A stretch of DNA of 64,000 nucleotides. It comes from Phalacrocorax aristotelis. Its lineage: Eukaryota; Chordata; Aves; Suliformes; Phalacrocoracidae. Below, in pieces: positions 36,615 to 47,514 of the stretch (positions are counted from its first letter, which is position 1; every line of letters begins with the position of its first letter). Location: contig NC_134280.1 in assembly GCF_949628215.1 (NCBI RefSeq), positions 8,505,795 to 8,569,794 of the forward strand. The letters are read 5' to 3'. The position numbers and the translations under genes are program-made. Below the pieces are notes generated by a model that searched no databases, was not told the origin of the DNA, and saw only the letters and a list, made by a program, of their open reading frames with translations.

Positions 36615-39295
36615 CTGCCTAGCTCAATAAAGTACTCTAATTTGAAGCCACACAAAGGTGCAATGCTGATCTTGCAACGGGATAGAGAAAAATCTCTTGT
36701 AGTAGATATTTTTTTGAATATAGAATACCTAAGTTTCCTGTAGACCGAGAATGACTGTCATTACTTATGTTGATATTGGTTTGGATAATTATAATTAGAT
36801 TCTATTATGAAAGCACACATGAGCATTACAGTTCTGTCTGAAATCCTGATAGTTTGAAATTCTCTGAGTGGCAGAAAGTCCTAGGTATTAATCGGGCCTC
36901 ACTACAGAAACAAAAAGAGATCTTGATATGTCCTAAGGCTGCATAGCAATAAACAATAATTTTCATCTGTTTAAAGACAAGTGCCTAAGCTATAGCACTG
37001 GAGAAATTATTCATGTCCAAGCTTCTGGATCGTTTGGAAAAGCTCTGAAGGGAAACTGCCAATATTGTGGATGATGTACAGAATGTATTGGGCCTTATTT
37101 AAAATTCTTAGACATTGTCCATTTACGTGTGGTATCACATAAGGAATACTAACTGATAATGCCAACTCATACAGAGTAAGATACACTTCTGCATGCTGGG
37201 AACTGCTGTATCTGTAATGTTGGAGGGGTAAGGAAACAGCAACAGGGCAGGGGAGACACCAGAGAAGCTGTTCCAGGTGTCTGCAATGGCTGACCTCCTG
37301 GTCAACACACGAGACTTCATCCAAGTAGTTCAGCAAAGCAACCTAGAACATAAAGTAGAGCAAACACGTCTGGGTTAAAACTCTAAAGTGTTCATATTTT
37401 CAGGATGTACCAAATATACTAAGCAAGTGGTTCTGGCTAGTGACAGCTAATCCCTGTCATTAATACATATATCCAACAGTATATGAAAGCTAACTGTATG
37501 GCATGCAACCTTTGAAAGCAGGTTGGAATTGCTCATCTGGATTGCTAAAATTGTATTTGAACTCAAGAGAACATGGAGCAGGCACTAGCAGTGCTGGTCA
37601 GTATGCACTTAAGTTTCTTGATCTTTAGCTGGTATAATAAGACAGTTAACTGGCCTGAGCCCTAGCCCTTCATTTGATCAAAAAGCAAGGGTGAGTCTTG
37701 CTTCATGTTATCACAGACCATTTCAAAGTTGGTGCTCAACCTCAGAGCTGCTTTTATTCTTTCAGCTAAGAATGGTGTTTTAGGATGAATCAAATGAACT
37801 CACACCACGACTAGGAAAGCCTTTCAGGTTATGACTCACACTGTGAAGATAAAGCATTTTCCTGCTTTCTCTCTCTGAAAGCAAAACGGACACTTTTGAC
37901 ACTTCTGGTAGTCATATGGCAGTGCCATGTGGAAATAACCGAGCTGGCTCTGAACCTGCTGGCTGGGCTGGGGCAGGACTGTAACCATGCTGGCATAGGG
38001 CTCTGCGGAGGGTATTTCCTGTGTTCTGCTCCACGCTGGGGAGCTAACGTGGCCAAGTTGCTTCCCAGAACCAAAGTAGCTTATTCCAAGCTACTTGAAA
38101 CATCTCTGCAAGTCATTGCACCTTACCGAGTATCACCTACCACTAGTCATCTGCACTTTGGTGCACTTTCCATAGTCACATATTATTGGCACAAAGGGAA
38201 TGGAAAATGCAGCTACATTGACTTGCTAGCGTGCTGCAGGACTTCATAATGTGTAACTCCACATGAATAAACATTTATCACAGGTCTGGTGGTGTCTGTT
38301 AGTCACATTTGTGTTTATACTAACATCACTGAGCAAAATTTGGATCATGAGATTAAAGAGTCAATAATGTATATGCAGGGACCTGCTGAAGGATTTGAGA
38401 AAAGTTCCATGTAAAATATGAGACAAAAAGTTGGACAGTTATTTTATCTAGATCTAATTCACATGGAAGTCAGCAGCATCTGATTGCATTTCTCTATTGC
38501 AGTTATTTCTTTTAACCATGGATTCCCATTAAAACAGCTCTTTGACATCAAAATTATTCAGTCATTTTGTTTTAATGTGTGGCATTAAGTAAGCTGGGTG
38601 GCAAATTGTCTTCTCAAACAGATTGACTTGTTTTACCTATGGGGAAGGAGCAGCTGAACAGCTAGGAGGGAAATCTGCCAGTTCAGAAAATTTATTGTAA
38701 CTTACATAGCAGAGACAGAATTGTTTGGTTTTGAATGGTAGTTTGCTTTTGATGCTTTTAATCTAACCGAAGTCTTTATCATACCATTTGAAATTATCCT
38801 CAGGGGTTGAGGCTAACACTGAAACTTGCAAAAGTAATTGATACTTATTCTGTGTTGTTCACTGTGTTTATATGATTACAAGATGAGTTTTTCCTCTCTT
38901 TATAGCATGCAATAAAATCTTCAGTACTGTAGCAGAGAAGGCAGTGTGATAAACCGGAACAGCCTTCATTTGATATACCTGTCCTTTTCTATCCAGACAA
39001 ACAGAATGGAGGGGTTTTTCCTTGCAGGGAGACTAGGAAACCTTTCTCCTCACAAAAATAATTTCAGGCTGTTTCATCATCCCTTTTGCAAAGACACACT
39101 TTTGTCTCCTTCCTTGGAAGGTGTCTAGCTAGCTGTTACGAGGTGTTATATTTCACAGATTTAAAGTAATCACAGCATATTGTTGAAATTCTAGTGTGTG
39201 TACAGTTTATTACTGCTTTCTACAACAACCCAGGATTTTTCAAGGACAGCAGAGAGAGGCCTGAGGACTTGCATTGAGGCACTTTTGGCTAAGAC
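36615..39295. other. Unique non-coding DNA
   Basis: No supported gene. A 117-codon plus-strand frame at 37896-38249 overlaps an 81-codon minus-strand frame in a G+C-richer patch, and neither is recognisable. Confidence 0.5.
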
Positions 39296-39299
39296 TTCA

Positions 39300-39460
39300 T
39301 GGCATTGTCCGGGACTCCGTTTACAGTATCGGGAGCAGTAATTCCTAGACTTCAATTCGTTGGTGGCTCCACTTGGGCTTTAAGCAAGTAACTTAACCCC
39401 CTGAGCATTTTACTTGTGACATGGGGGGTTATGCGACCACAATACTGGCAAGGCATTTCA
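39300..39460 (+). repeat. MIR-like SINE, diverged
   Basis: In order: TGGTGGCTCCACTTGGGC, AAGCAAGTAACTTAACCCCC, TGAGCATTTTACTTGTGACA, TGGGGGGTTATGCGACC. These follow the MIR consensus (GGCTCTGCCACTTA, GGCAAGTTACTTAACCTCTC, TGAGCCTCAGTTTCCTCATC, AAATGGGGATAATAATACC). It is the longest and clearest SINE relic in the window and the only convincing one on the plus strand. Confidence 0.65.
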
Positions 39461-39464
39461 GATA

Positions 39465-40480
39465 GACTGTTGTTGATAACAGTCAGTCAGTAAAATAGGA
39501 CGCTTATATCAACTTATATGGTATGTCACAATATGGAATTATAAGGTATTAAAATGAGGGATGTTGTTGCAGGTCTTCTTTAATAAGTCATATGCTGGTA
39601 GTGGTTCCTCCCTGTCCTGCTTTGAAAATAGATTTGGAAGACCCAAAGAGAACTTTAAATGATACTAATATATTTCAAACAGGTTTAGGATTGTTGTTTT
39701 CTTACAGCTTTTGGGAAAGGATGGTGCTGAGTGCCGATTTTGGCCACTCTGTTTGGCTACGCGTGACCTGGTGTGGTTGGGACCCACGGTGACACTGATG
39801 TATCATTCTCACAGGTGTTGTTTTGGCCAGTGACCAGAGCTACTTGTGGGTACTGATTAACTGTGTGTGTGCACTTTGGCAAATAGAGTGGATGATAGGA
39901 CTGATCAGGTTGTTACTAGGCCCTCATGAAGGGATTGATGAAACATGTGAAGGTAGATAGCAAGGAAGGTTTGTTCTCTCCTTAAGATCTCTGTGGCAGG
40001 AGCAGAAATTGGCCTGTTTGTGCAGTTTCTCTATTCTGATGGAGGTAGCAACAACAGTACTTTACCCCCACAAAAAGAGCTTCATATGGCAAGCACAAGA
40101 AGAACATAGAGTAAAAGCCTGGCCAGGGACACCGTAGCCTGCCCGAGTCAGTTCATTACTTACTTTTCCTCCACAAGCAGCAATATACAGGGAAAAAGGA
40201 GGAAGGATGTCTAACACAGAGAGGCACAGATTATCATTTGGAGTGAAAAGGTGGAGATGGGTTTACAAATGGCTGAGAGGTAGGTGGCACCTTTTGATCT
40301 TTGTGGTATCCCTGTGAGAACTCCTTTTTAATGTTGTGTTATCACGTTCAGTGTTAGGAGTGTCGTGTGCTTGTTTGTTCAAGGGAACTACTTGGAACTG
40401 CTTGTTATATTTTGGATTTGCATAATATGTTTAAGGGCAATTTAAATAAAATTTAATTCTGATTTTTGTAATCTTCGCTG
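39465..40480. other. Unique non-coding DNA
   Basis: Nothing supportable as a gene, repeat or structured element. Confidence 0.5.
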
Positions 40481-40489
40481 AAGAATTTT

Positions 40490-40830
40490 TTCCCTTAATA
40501 AGTTGATGTGCTGTTACCTCTGAGCCGCACAGCGTAAGGCTAAAGCTTCCAGCCAGATTCTTATCTCCATCTGGTGCGTGCACATGGGAGGACAGTTTAT
40601 AAAGCCATCTGAAATAAATAAATTGTATTCCTTATTTGCTCTGTTTGATCTAATTACCATCTCCTGTAACAAAGCGGGAGCTATGAAATTCTGTGACTGA
40701 GAGCTAAAGAAAGCTATTCTAGGGCTTGCTCTCACTTTGGGAAAGATGACCTTTTCTTTGGCGAATAAAGGTGTCGGACAGAGCAGGACGAGCTTAAGCA
40801 TCAAGTTGAGAGGGCAGGGCCGTATAGCTG
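40490..40830. promoter_or_regulatory. Candidate conserved non-coding element (E-box/homeodomain motifs)
   Basis: Run-poor sequence with three E-box motifs (CATCTG at 40568-40573 and 40606-40611, CACATG at 40581-40586) and a TAATTACC homeodomain-type site at 40651-40658. Such mixtures are typical of developmental enhancers. The minus strand is open for 96 codons (40514-40804) without protein-family features. Conservation is untested. Confidence 0.3.
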
Positions 40831-41414
40831 GCAGTCTCTGGGCAAGAATCTCTGCTCTGACATGTACAAAAATCTAACTGATTACTGCAGTCCAATGGCC
40901 AGTTCATTGATTAAAAGGGCAAACGGGCTTTCATCCAGCAGTGCAGCAGAAAACAAACAGCTAGGCTAAAAACCAAGACTATTTAACCATCTGAAAGAGC
41001 ATGGAGCCATCACAGCTGCTGCAGAACCTGTCACGACTTGGCTGCCAAGAAGCCAGACGCTTGCATCAGAGGAATGTGTGTTTCACAAGCTGATACCTCT
41101 GCTTTCTGACACACAGCGACATGTCCGAAAAGGCAGGAGGAGAGCACAAATTAGTCAGCCTTCCCATTAGGTGCCAACCGTGCTGGAACACTGACACCTG
41201 TAGAAATACACGTTTTCATCAGAAATAGGTTACAGAAATAACCTTCTCCTCTTAATAGAGACCACTTTCAATAACCGGCAGGGGACCACTGTCCATATGT
41301 GAAGTTAAACACTGCATAACTGATTTAATGATTGGATCCACTGGAACCTAAATTTGCAGAGGCTTACCCATGTGATTAAGGATATACAAAAGCCCTTGAA
41401 TGCACATTGGTTTT

Positions 41415-41454
41415 GGGCCTGCTCCAGAATCCACTAATGCCATTGATTTCAATT
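41415..41454. repeat. Amniote interspersed-repeat motif, family unresolved
   Basis: GGGCCTGCTCCAGAATCCAC followed by TAATGCCATTGATTTCAATT resembles the repeat motif GGGCCTGATCCTGCTCCCAT, GCCATTGACTTCAATGGGAG. It appears to be the same family as the fragment at 33581-33616. Confidence 0.45.
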
Positions 41455-41459
41455 AACTC

Positions 41460-43060
41460 TAGATAAGGTCACTGGTGTCTGAATCAATTGCTTGATTCCA
41501 GAAACAACAGGAAAGGCAAAGAAGGAATAATGGCTTAACCCATGGAATTAATGAGAGCCCGTCTTATGTACTTATATTTAGTAATCACATTTAAAACGTT
41601 TCTGAGTTATCTTGTAAGTCAAAAATCCAGCTTCTGCCTACCTCTTCCAGTTTCAAGTGGCAACACTCAAAACAGACTTTGTATGATTTGCTTAACATCG
41701 TATTTTACAATGAGGCAATTTATAGTGAAAGCCAATGTCCTTTAAAGACATCCCGTCAATTTTCTCCGGTGAATGGTTTTCACAGAATTCTACTAAAGCA
41801 AAAATTATGGAACTGAAAAAGATTTAAAAATTGATTGCAAATCACTGCTATGGCTGGAAAAATTGTATATGCTCATTTTAGTTCTCAGCTTATCTGAAAA
41901 AGGTTAGATAAAACATTTCATTTTAACCATTCTTTTTTTTATGTGTCAGAATAGTGTGTCAAGACTTCATCCTGACACTTAAGGACAGGATTTCCCATAG
42001 TGTCAGATATGAGTTAGAGTAAATGTTTCTATATAAATGTCCCCTGCCAGGAGGTAGAATATCATCTTTTTAGCTGCTGGAGTGACAGGTACTGGGGAGC
42101 GTGCCCGTCATTTCAGAAAGCTGTCCAGGAGCTCTTGGAGTGGGGAGCATGGCAGCGCTAGGTGACGAGCACAACTGAAAAGGACGAAGCAGATTAATAA
42201 TATCCCATGACCCCATATGTAGTGGAATGGCCGATTGGAAGGCAGTTATTGTTGTTATATGTTATTTGCTGCTTTCTCTGAAGCTTAAATTCATAAATGT
42301 GACAGAGGAGAGAGCTATTGTTTGTTCCAGCGGTAAAACCTGCCTTTGCTAAAGACCTTTCCCCTATTCTTGACATGCAGGGGTGGTAAAAAGCTTTGAA
42401 AAATCACTCAGTAAGGTTACAAACCAAACTATCTTCGTGATCAAAAGCTTACCAGCCTGATCAAACTGCTTCAACTGAAGGCCCTTTTCTGACAGTGAGT
42501 ATCTGAGGAGATTCATACACCGCGCCCACACGCTTCCTTTTAATTCTCTCCACATATTTTCACTTGGTTCGGTTGTTTATCCTCTTTGCCAACTACCCCA
42601 GGCTTAGAAAAGTGTTTACTGTGCTAACTTGTGATGATCCCACATGCTTGTAGGTATTTGTTTTGTGAGACATAGTTAACTGTGTTGGTAAAAGTGAGAA
42701 TAATAGTAACTTTCATAGAGCATTTTGCTCTTCAGTACCCTGGTGTCATTTAGGAGAAATTTCTGTGATATTTTAGGAACCAGCTCAAGACTTCCAACCA
42801 TGTGCAACTCCAAGGAGGGCGAATTCTGCAGCCTGCGATTTATTTTACTCTTTTTTAAATTTGCCCTCCAGTGATCTGAGTATTTATTTTGGGATAAAAT
42901 TATAACAGTTTAGGATTGTATTATATTATATTACAATCTGTTGAGATTTTAATGTCCTGCAATTTAGTTCTTCTAGACTAAACTGCTCTTCAGTCTGTCA
43001 CCTTGTCTGTCCTTGCCCCAGGAGTAGTATCAGAGGGTAAAACAAGGCTTTTACGTAGCC
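41460..43060. other. Unique non-coding DNA
   Basis: No gene. At 42705-42775 the sequence AATAATAGTAACTTTCATAG loosely resembles the reverse complement of an old LINE tail. A small hairpin (GATTGTA at 42914-42920, TACAATC at 42932-42938) flanks an AT-rich loop. A minus-strand 63-codon frame at 42364-42555 has a donor-like GTAAGC inside it but no acceptor. Confidence 0.45.
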
Positions 43061-43148
43061 CACAGGCTCACCATCCAAAGCTGTACTGAACCAAACAGGA
43101 CTCGTGGCACATTAGACATCCCTCCAGGGGAATACTCTTAGGTCTTAC

Positions 43149-43373
43149 CACCTCCCTTTTAACTTGCTGGGCTGTGAGGCTGATCACCTCGTGCTGCAGC
43201 TTTATGAGTCTGTAATGAGAGAGTGGACCCGGAGGCACCTGGGTCCAAGCCATTTTCTGCTCTTGTGCTGGTAAGAAGCGCACATGCACATTGGGCAAGT
43301 GTGACTGCAGGGACTTCTGCAGTGCTTCAGGAAAAACGGTGTGCAGTTTAAGTGACTCAATCCCATCCACTAA
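43149..43373 (-). other. Exon-like coding-biased interval, unassigned
   Basis: On the minus strand a frame is open from about 43412 to 43068. Within it, 43373 to 43149 is bounded by an acceptor-like tctcacaaaatgcag and a donor-like GTG|GTAAGA. This gives 225 nt, exactly 75 codons, phase 0 at both ends. Codon use is strikingly coding-like for this window: CTG, CAG, GTG and GAG recur, with G or C frequent at third positions. The predicted peptide is ordinary and non-repetitive (it includes PGPLSHYRLIKLQHEV). I cannot assign a family. It could be one exon of a gene with large introns, a pseudogene piece, or chance. The acceptor's pyrimidine tract is only moderate and no partner exon was found. 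Confidence 0.25.
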
Positions 43374-43414
43374 CTGCATTTTGTGAGAATATCAGGGCTT
43401 TGTTTTGGCTTCTT

Positions 43415-45585
43415 CAGTGAGGAAGAACTTTCTATGTTAATAATAAAGAAAAATCAAATGTGGACAGTGAACCTAAAGATAGTATGGATTTTGTGTTAGT
43501 ATGACACACAGGGTCTTTAACAGATCCTGGCAATACTGCTATCAGTTAATTGACAGGCTTTACTAATATCCATGTGTACTTAGATCGGCTCCTTATGTCT
43601 CATCTTACCTATTTGCCCATCAAAAATGAGGGAGTATGAAGCTGAATTATTTCCTCAGAATCATGACTCAGGTCAACCTGCTGCTCATCAGCCCAGGAGC
43701 AACTACTGCAGCTCATGACTTCAACTTCTTTATCTTTTCACTCAACCTGCAGGTAGTCAAGGACTGAATTCTGTTGTGAATTTTGTTCTAACAAAAGCCA
43801 CAGCATTCCTGCCAAAAATAAGCTGTATCTGCACAGCCAGTAGCTATATCTTATGATGACTTAGAATAGAAGTTAGATGGATAAATGCACTGACAGGGTG
43901 AGCTAATGGCCACTCCCTTAATAAGGGCTGTAATTTGAAGAATGCAGAATCTGTTTGTCCACCCGCATGGGAATTCTCCTCTTGGGAAGAATAACTTTCT
44001 GGTTAAACCCACAAATCTTGCTACTTTGCACATTTATTTTTACAAGATTGACCAGTTCTGAAAGCATTGAGATAGAACTCACTTAGAAGTCTCTGAAAAA
44101 TTGCTTTCAGGCAGTTGAAGTCACTGCCTCTGCAGTGCTGCCTGACCAGAGACATGTGAGCAGCGTGTCTGCTGTCCTGATCCTGCTCATCTAGGTGTGC
44201 TTAGCCTGGAGATGCATTAACATTCTCTAGAAAGTTTAGGGAGTGCTAAATTTTACTAAATAATACAAATTCTTCCTGGGAACAGGCTGCAGTTTTCCTT
44301 AAGGCTTGTCCTTTTTTATTTCATTAAACATTTAGCTTTTTCGATCAAACCAGTGCTTTCCTTATTTTATGAATCTATACATTCTTCCTTTCTTCTACAT
44401 GAGTGTGTCTGCATTAGGGTCATGTGACAAGCCAGCTTTGTTACTAAGAGAGCTGGAGCATAACTGTGTTTTGCAATTTTATAAATACTTCTAATGGCAG
44501 GTGAAAAAAATGGATCTTATCCTTGGTGTGAGGAAGCACACTGTAAATCAGCATCAGGTTTAAACAAAATCTAACTCTTTGGCTGATCTTATGGATGGGC
44601 TTGTTCCTGTTGGAATGAGCTGAAGCCTTATGGAGCCGTACATGCAAGCACATGGCCTCATTCACATTTGCTTAAATAGAGTAGCTGCACTACTGCATTT
44701 GTGAAGCTGGGACTACAGCTGTTATGTTTTGAGATTCATGTTATTGGATATTATATGTTAGTACTTATTTTTCCCACAGTCCACTTCAAAGTATTTTGAA
44801 GACTTCCTGTATCAAACTAGCAAGCTTTTAATGAGTAAGATACAAAACCTTGCTGACTGCAATGGAAGATGACTGCAACCCCATAGGTTTGGGTCAGGGC
44901 AGTAAATATAACTCATGGTTACACAGTATGATGTTTCTTGCGCGCTACAGGCTGATTAGCAACAGAACTAAATGTAGGTGCATTTATAACAGAACTCCTT
45001 CAAAAGCACAGACTTATGTTTTAGAGGTAGTGATTGTTTGTATAAGCAGTTCCAGTGAGCTCAGCAGCACTACGTCAGCAGGGTATTGCTGCCACTCAGG
45101 GCAAGGACCAAGAAAATCAGGCACTCTGTTGTTATGGTCACACAGGTTTTTTTAATGGCACTCTTGCAGGCAAAAGCAAGATTTCAGCTGGTGCTGACTG
45201 CTATTATTCAGGTGTGTCATCGCATCTAGCTTGATTTACATCAGCTGAGGATCTGACCCAAGATTGATTTGCTCTCTGCAAATACAGGCAGAATTTAGAC
45301 TGATGCTCTTACATGTAGCAATTAAAATGTAGTAAAAACTTGGCTTCAGGTCATTACTGAGCTCAAGTTTCGGTTGTTTTGTTGTTTGTGGAACATGCAG
45401 TCTAGGGTGTTTGGATGTGAGTGGCCAGGTGTTTCCCAATATTGAAGTTCTTCGTGTGGAAGCATGCACAGATAACACAGCTCAGTCTGTCACAACCCTT
45501 GGTGGTGCCCTTCCAGCATTTGAAGTTCTGACTTGAAAGGACTGACTTCTGAGAAATCGAGGCACAGACTGCCAGCCCCTCTCTT
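43415..45585. other. Unique non-coding DNA
   Basis: No gene or clear repeat. Short open frames on both strands lack splice context or recognisable motifs. Confidence 0.5.
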
Positions 45586-45589
45586 TCAG

Positions 45590-45645
45590 CAGGAACTCTC
45601 AATGACAGAGGACAGATTCAGATTAGTAGCTGAACTACTTCTCAG
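45590..45645 (+). other. Exon-like interval with strong splice signals
   Basis: An excellent acceptor (cagcccctctctttcag, ending at 45589) and a near-consensus donor (CTCAG|GTGAGTACC at 45646) bound 56 nt. The frame starting at the first base is open through the interval (18 codons plus two bases) and contains an ATG. It could be a 5' exon of a coding gene, a lncRNA exon, or a chance pairing of sites. Its closeness to the second exon-like interval at 46496-46611 on the same strand raises its interest. Confidence 0.25.
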
Positions 45646-46179
45646 GTGAGTACCCCTTGCCTCGCTGGGAACTGTGTGTGTGTTTCAATTCCAAAGCACT
45701 ACTTGGTCTTGGACCTCTACCTCTGAGAAGGAAAGGTCAGTATTTACTCCCTTAACACATAGCGAATATCTATGTTTGGTGCTGTTTCTTGCTTTCATAC
45801 ATTTTTGTCTTTAGAAGGTAAGAGAGTTTTCTTCAAAACACATTGTAATTGAAGTTAAGCTGTCTTAAATCTTGCAAAGATCTTAGTTTGTAATTCTGTA
45901 ACTTTTAAAATTAGGGAGGAGTTGAAACTTTCATCTCAACTTACTAAAGTCCTCTGCTCTGTGCTTTAAATTCCATGCAGATTTGCAGCCCTAGCTACAT
46001 ATTTTTAAATAAACAAAAGACTTAGGAGAATTCCGGGGAAATTCTGAAAATGGCACTGCTGGCATTTTAAATTTTTCTTTTCTCCTTGTGCTTTTTCCAT
46101 GTTGAAGCTGTTTAAGTTTTTCTTACTTTTCTGCTTTCCCTGCAAACACTGTTTATTCATTCTAAGAAAACATCAGTTG

Positions 46180-46345
46180 GGTAAACAGAAGTTTTTATAC
46201 TTGTAGCACTGCAACTCCTACTAAGATGCAAATTGTGCTGCAGGGAAGATAGTTTGTGCTTTTCTTTCCTCTTTGCTTTTCTTTTTTTGACAGTCGGTTA
46301 ATAAAGACTCAACAATAAGCAGCTGCCTGTGATGTCATTTGGGAC
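46180..46345 (+). promoter_or_regulatory. Motif cluster with octamer and CRE/AP-1-like site
   Basis: A perfect octamer ATGCAAAT lies at 46226-46233, a CRE/AP-1-like TGATGTCAT at 46330-46338, and a TTTTTATAC element near 46191. A long pyrimidine tract ending in tttttttgacag (to 46293) also makes a strong acceptor. The cluster sits between two exon-like intervals. It may be an internal promoter or enhancer, but no transcript evidence is available. Confidence 0.25.
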
Positions 46346-46495
46346 TTTGTCCACAGAGCTTGTATTTACAAGTACTGAGCAACTACACAGCAGCAGCAAA
46401 CCCAACTATCAGCAAACTTCATGTCTGCTGTTACTGGAGGACTTCAGTAGTGCTGTGGATGGTGTAGAAAGCTAACTCTGTTCTTCTAACCACAG

Positions 46496-46611
46496 ACTTT
46501 TAAAGCTTGGTAAATAAACACTGGATAAACTCAAGAGAATTTCTGGACTGCAGAGACTTCTTACGGTTCTGAGTTCTCCAGGGCTGGCATGTTTTAACTG
46601 AACTGCTGCAA
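46496..46611 (+). other. Non-coding exon-like interval
   Basis: The interval is preceded by the acceptor ctctgttcttctaaccacag (ending at 46495) and followed by the donor GCAA|GTAAGACT (46612). Its 116 nt contain stops in all three plus-strand frames, so as an exon it would be untranslated: a 5' UTR or lncRNA exon. Both splice sites match consensus well. Whether it is used cannot be seen from DNA alone. Confidence 0.3.
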
Positions 46612-46614
46612 GTA

Positions 46615-47375
46615 AGACTTTTGCTGTTTTGGTGTTTTTATCATCTCTGTAAAGCTTATTTTCTCTAGGAGTGTGTCAGCATTGCTATTTGTAGTTTTGC
46701 TTTAATTAAAAGAGCAGCAAGTATGTAGTTGTTAGGAGTAATTACAGCCATGCATCTGAGTGTGGTTCAGCAACAGAGTAAAGGACAAATGAAAACTTGA
46801 TTCTGGCTTTTGTTTGCATGAGATTACGCTGAAGTGGCTCTCTCTTAATTTAAGTGATGAAACACTAAGATTCTTAAAACCTCGTGAGTACTGTCATTAA
46901 CGGAACAAAAACTAGTCTGTCTTAAGATTGTTCTCTTATCATTTCATGGTATTTATTTGAATATTCAAAATTAACTTGAATTTTTAATATAACTTCCTTA
47001 TAGTTTTTAGTACAGTTTTCTTTAAAAATTGTTTTGTTCCTTATGCAGGCACCGATTTAAAACAAAATTTGACTATTTTTACTTTTAACTTCCGTTCAAG
47101 TTCTGGGGTTATATAAGTTTAAAAGAAAGAATCATACAGTGCTTTGAAATCTGATGCCTTTTGTATAAAATGAGTTGTCAGTTATGTGAGAAACAGTAAT
47201 TTTTGTTTTGAGTGTTCATGTTAGAAATCTAAGAAAACCTGAAACATCAGAGCTGAAACACTAGTACACTGGTACCTACTGTGAAAACTGTTTCTATGCT
47301 GCCTGCTGTTTGTGGGACAGAACTATGTTTCTGACCACTGGTTAACTAATTTTCAGGACAACTAGCTGCGATTGT
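46615..47375. other. AT-rich unique non-coding DNA
   Basis: No gene or repeat recognised. Confidence 0.5.
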
Positions 47376-47377
47376 CG

Positions 47378-47510
47378 TGGAATTACTCTCATTTTACATA
47401 GGGGGAAACTGGCCCATAGATGTGATTTATTAAAACTTAGTTTACCTGCTTCAAAAGCTGGTAACAAACCCCAGGTCTCCTGCTTCTCAGTTCAATCCTT
47501 CACAGAAGCC
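47378..47510 (-). repeat. MIR-like SINE, diverged
   Basis: ATTACTCTCATTTTACATAG, GGGGAAACTGGCCCATAGA and, after a decayed core, AACCCCAGGTCTCCTGCTTC match the reverse-complement MIR order (ATTATCCCCATTTTACAGAT, GGGGAAACTGAGGCACAGA, core, AACCCAGGTCT). Both ends of the motif series are present at roughly the expected distance. Confidence 0.6.
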
Positions 47511-47514
47511 CGTT

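Noticed and set aside
37896-38249. 117-codon plus-strand ORF
   Set aside because: An overlapping minus-strand frame is equally open, which indicates local base composition and not coding constraint.
42445-42555. Second minus-strand exon partnering 43149-43373
   Set aside because: A donor-like GTAAGC is present, but no acceptor with a pyrimidine tract precedes the open frame, which is closed upstream by a stop.
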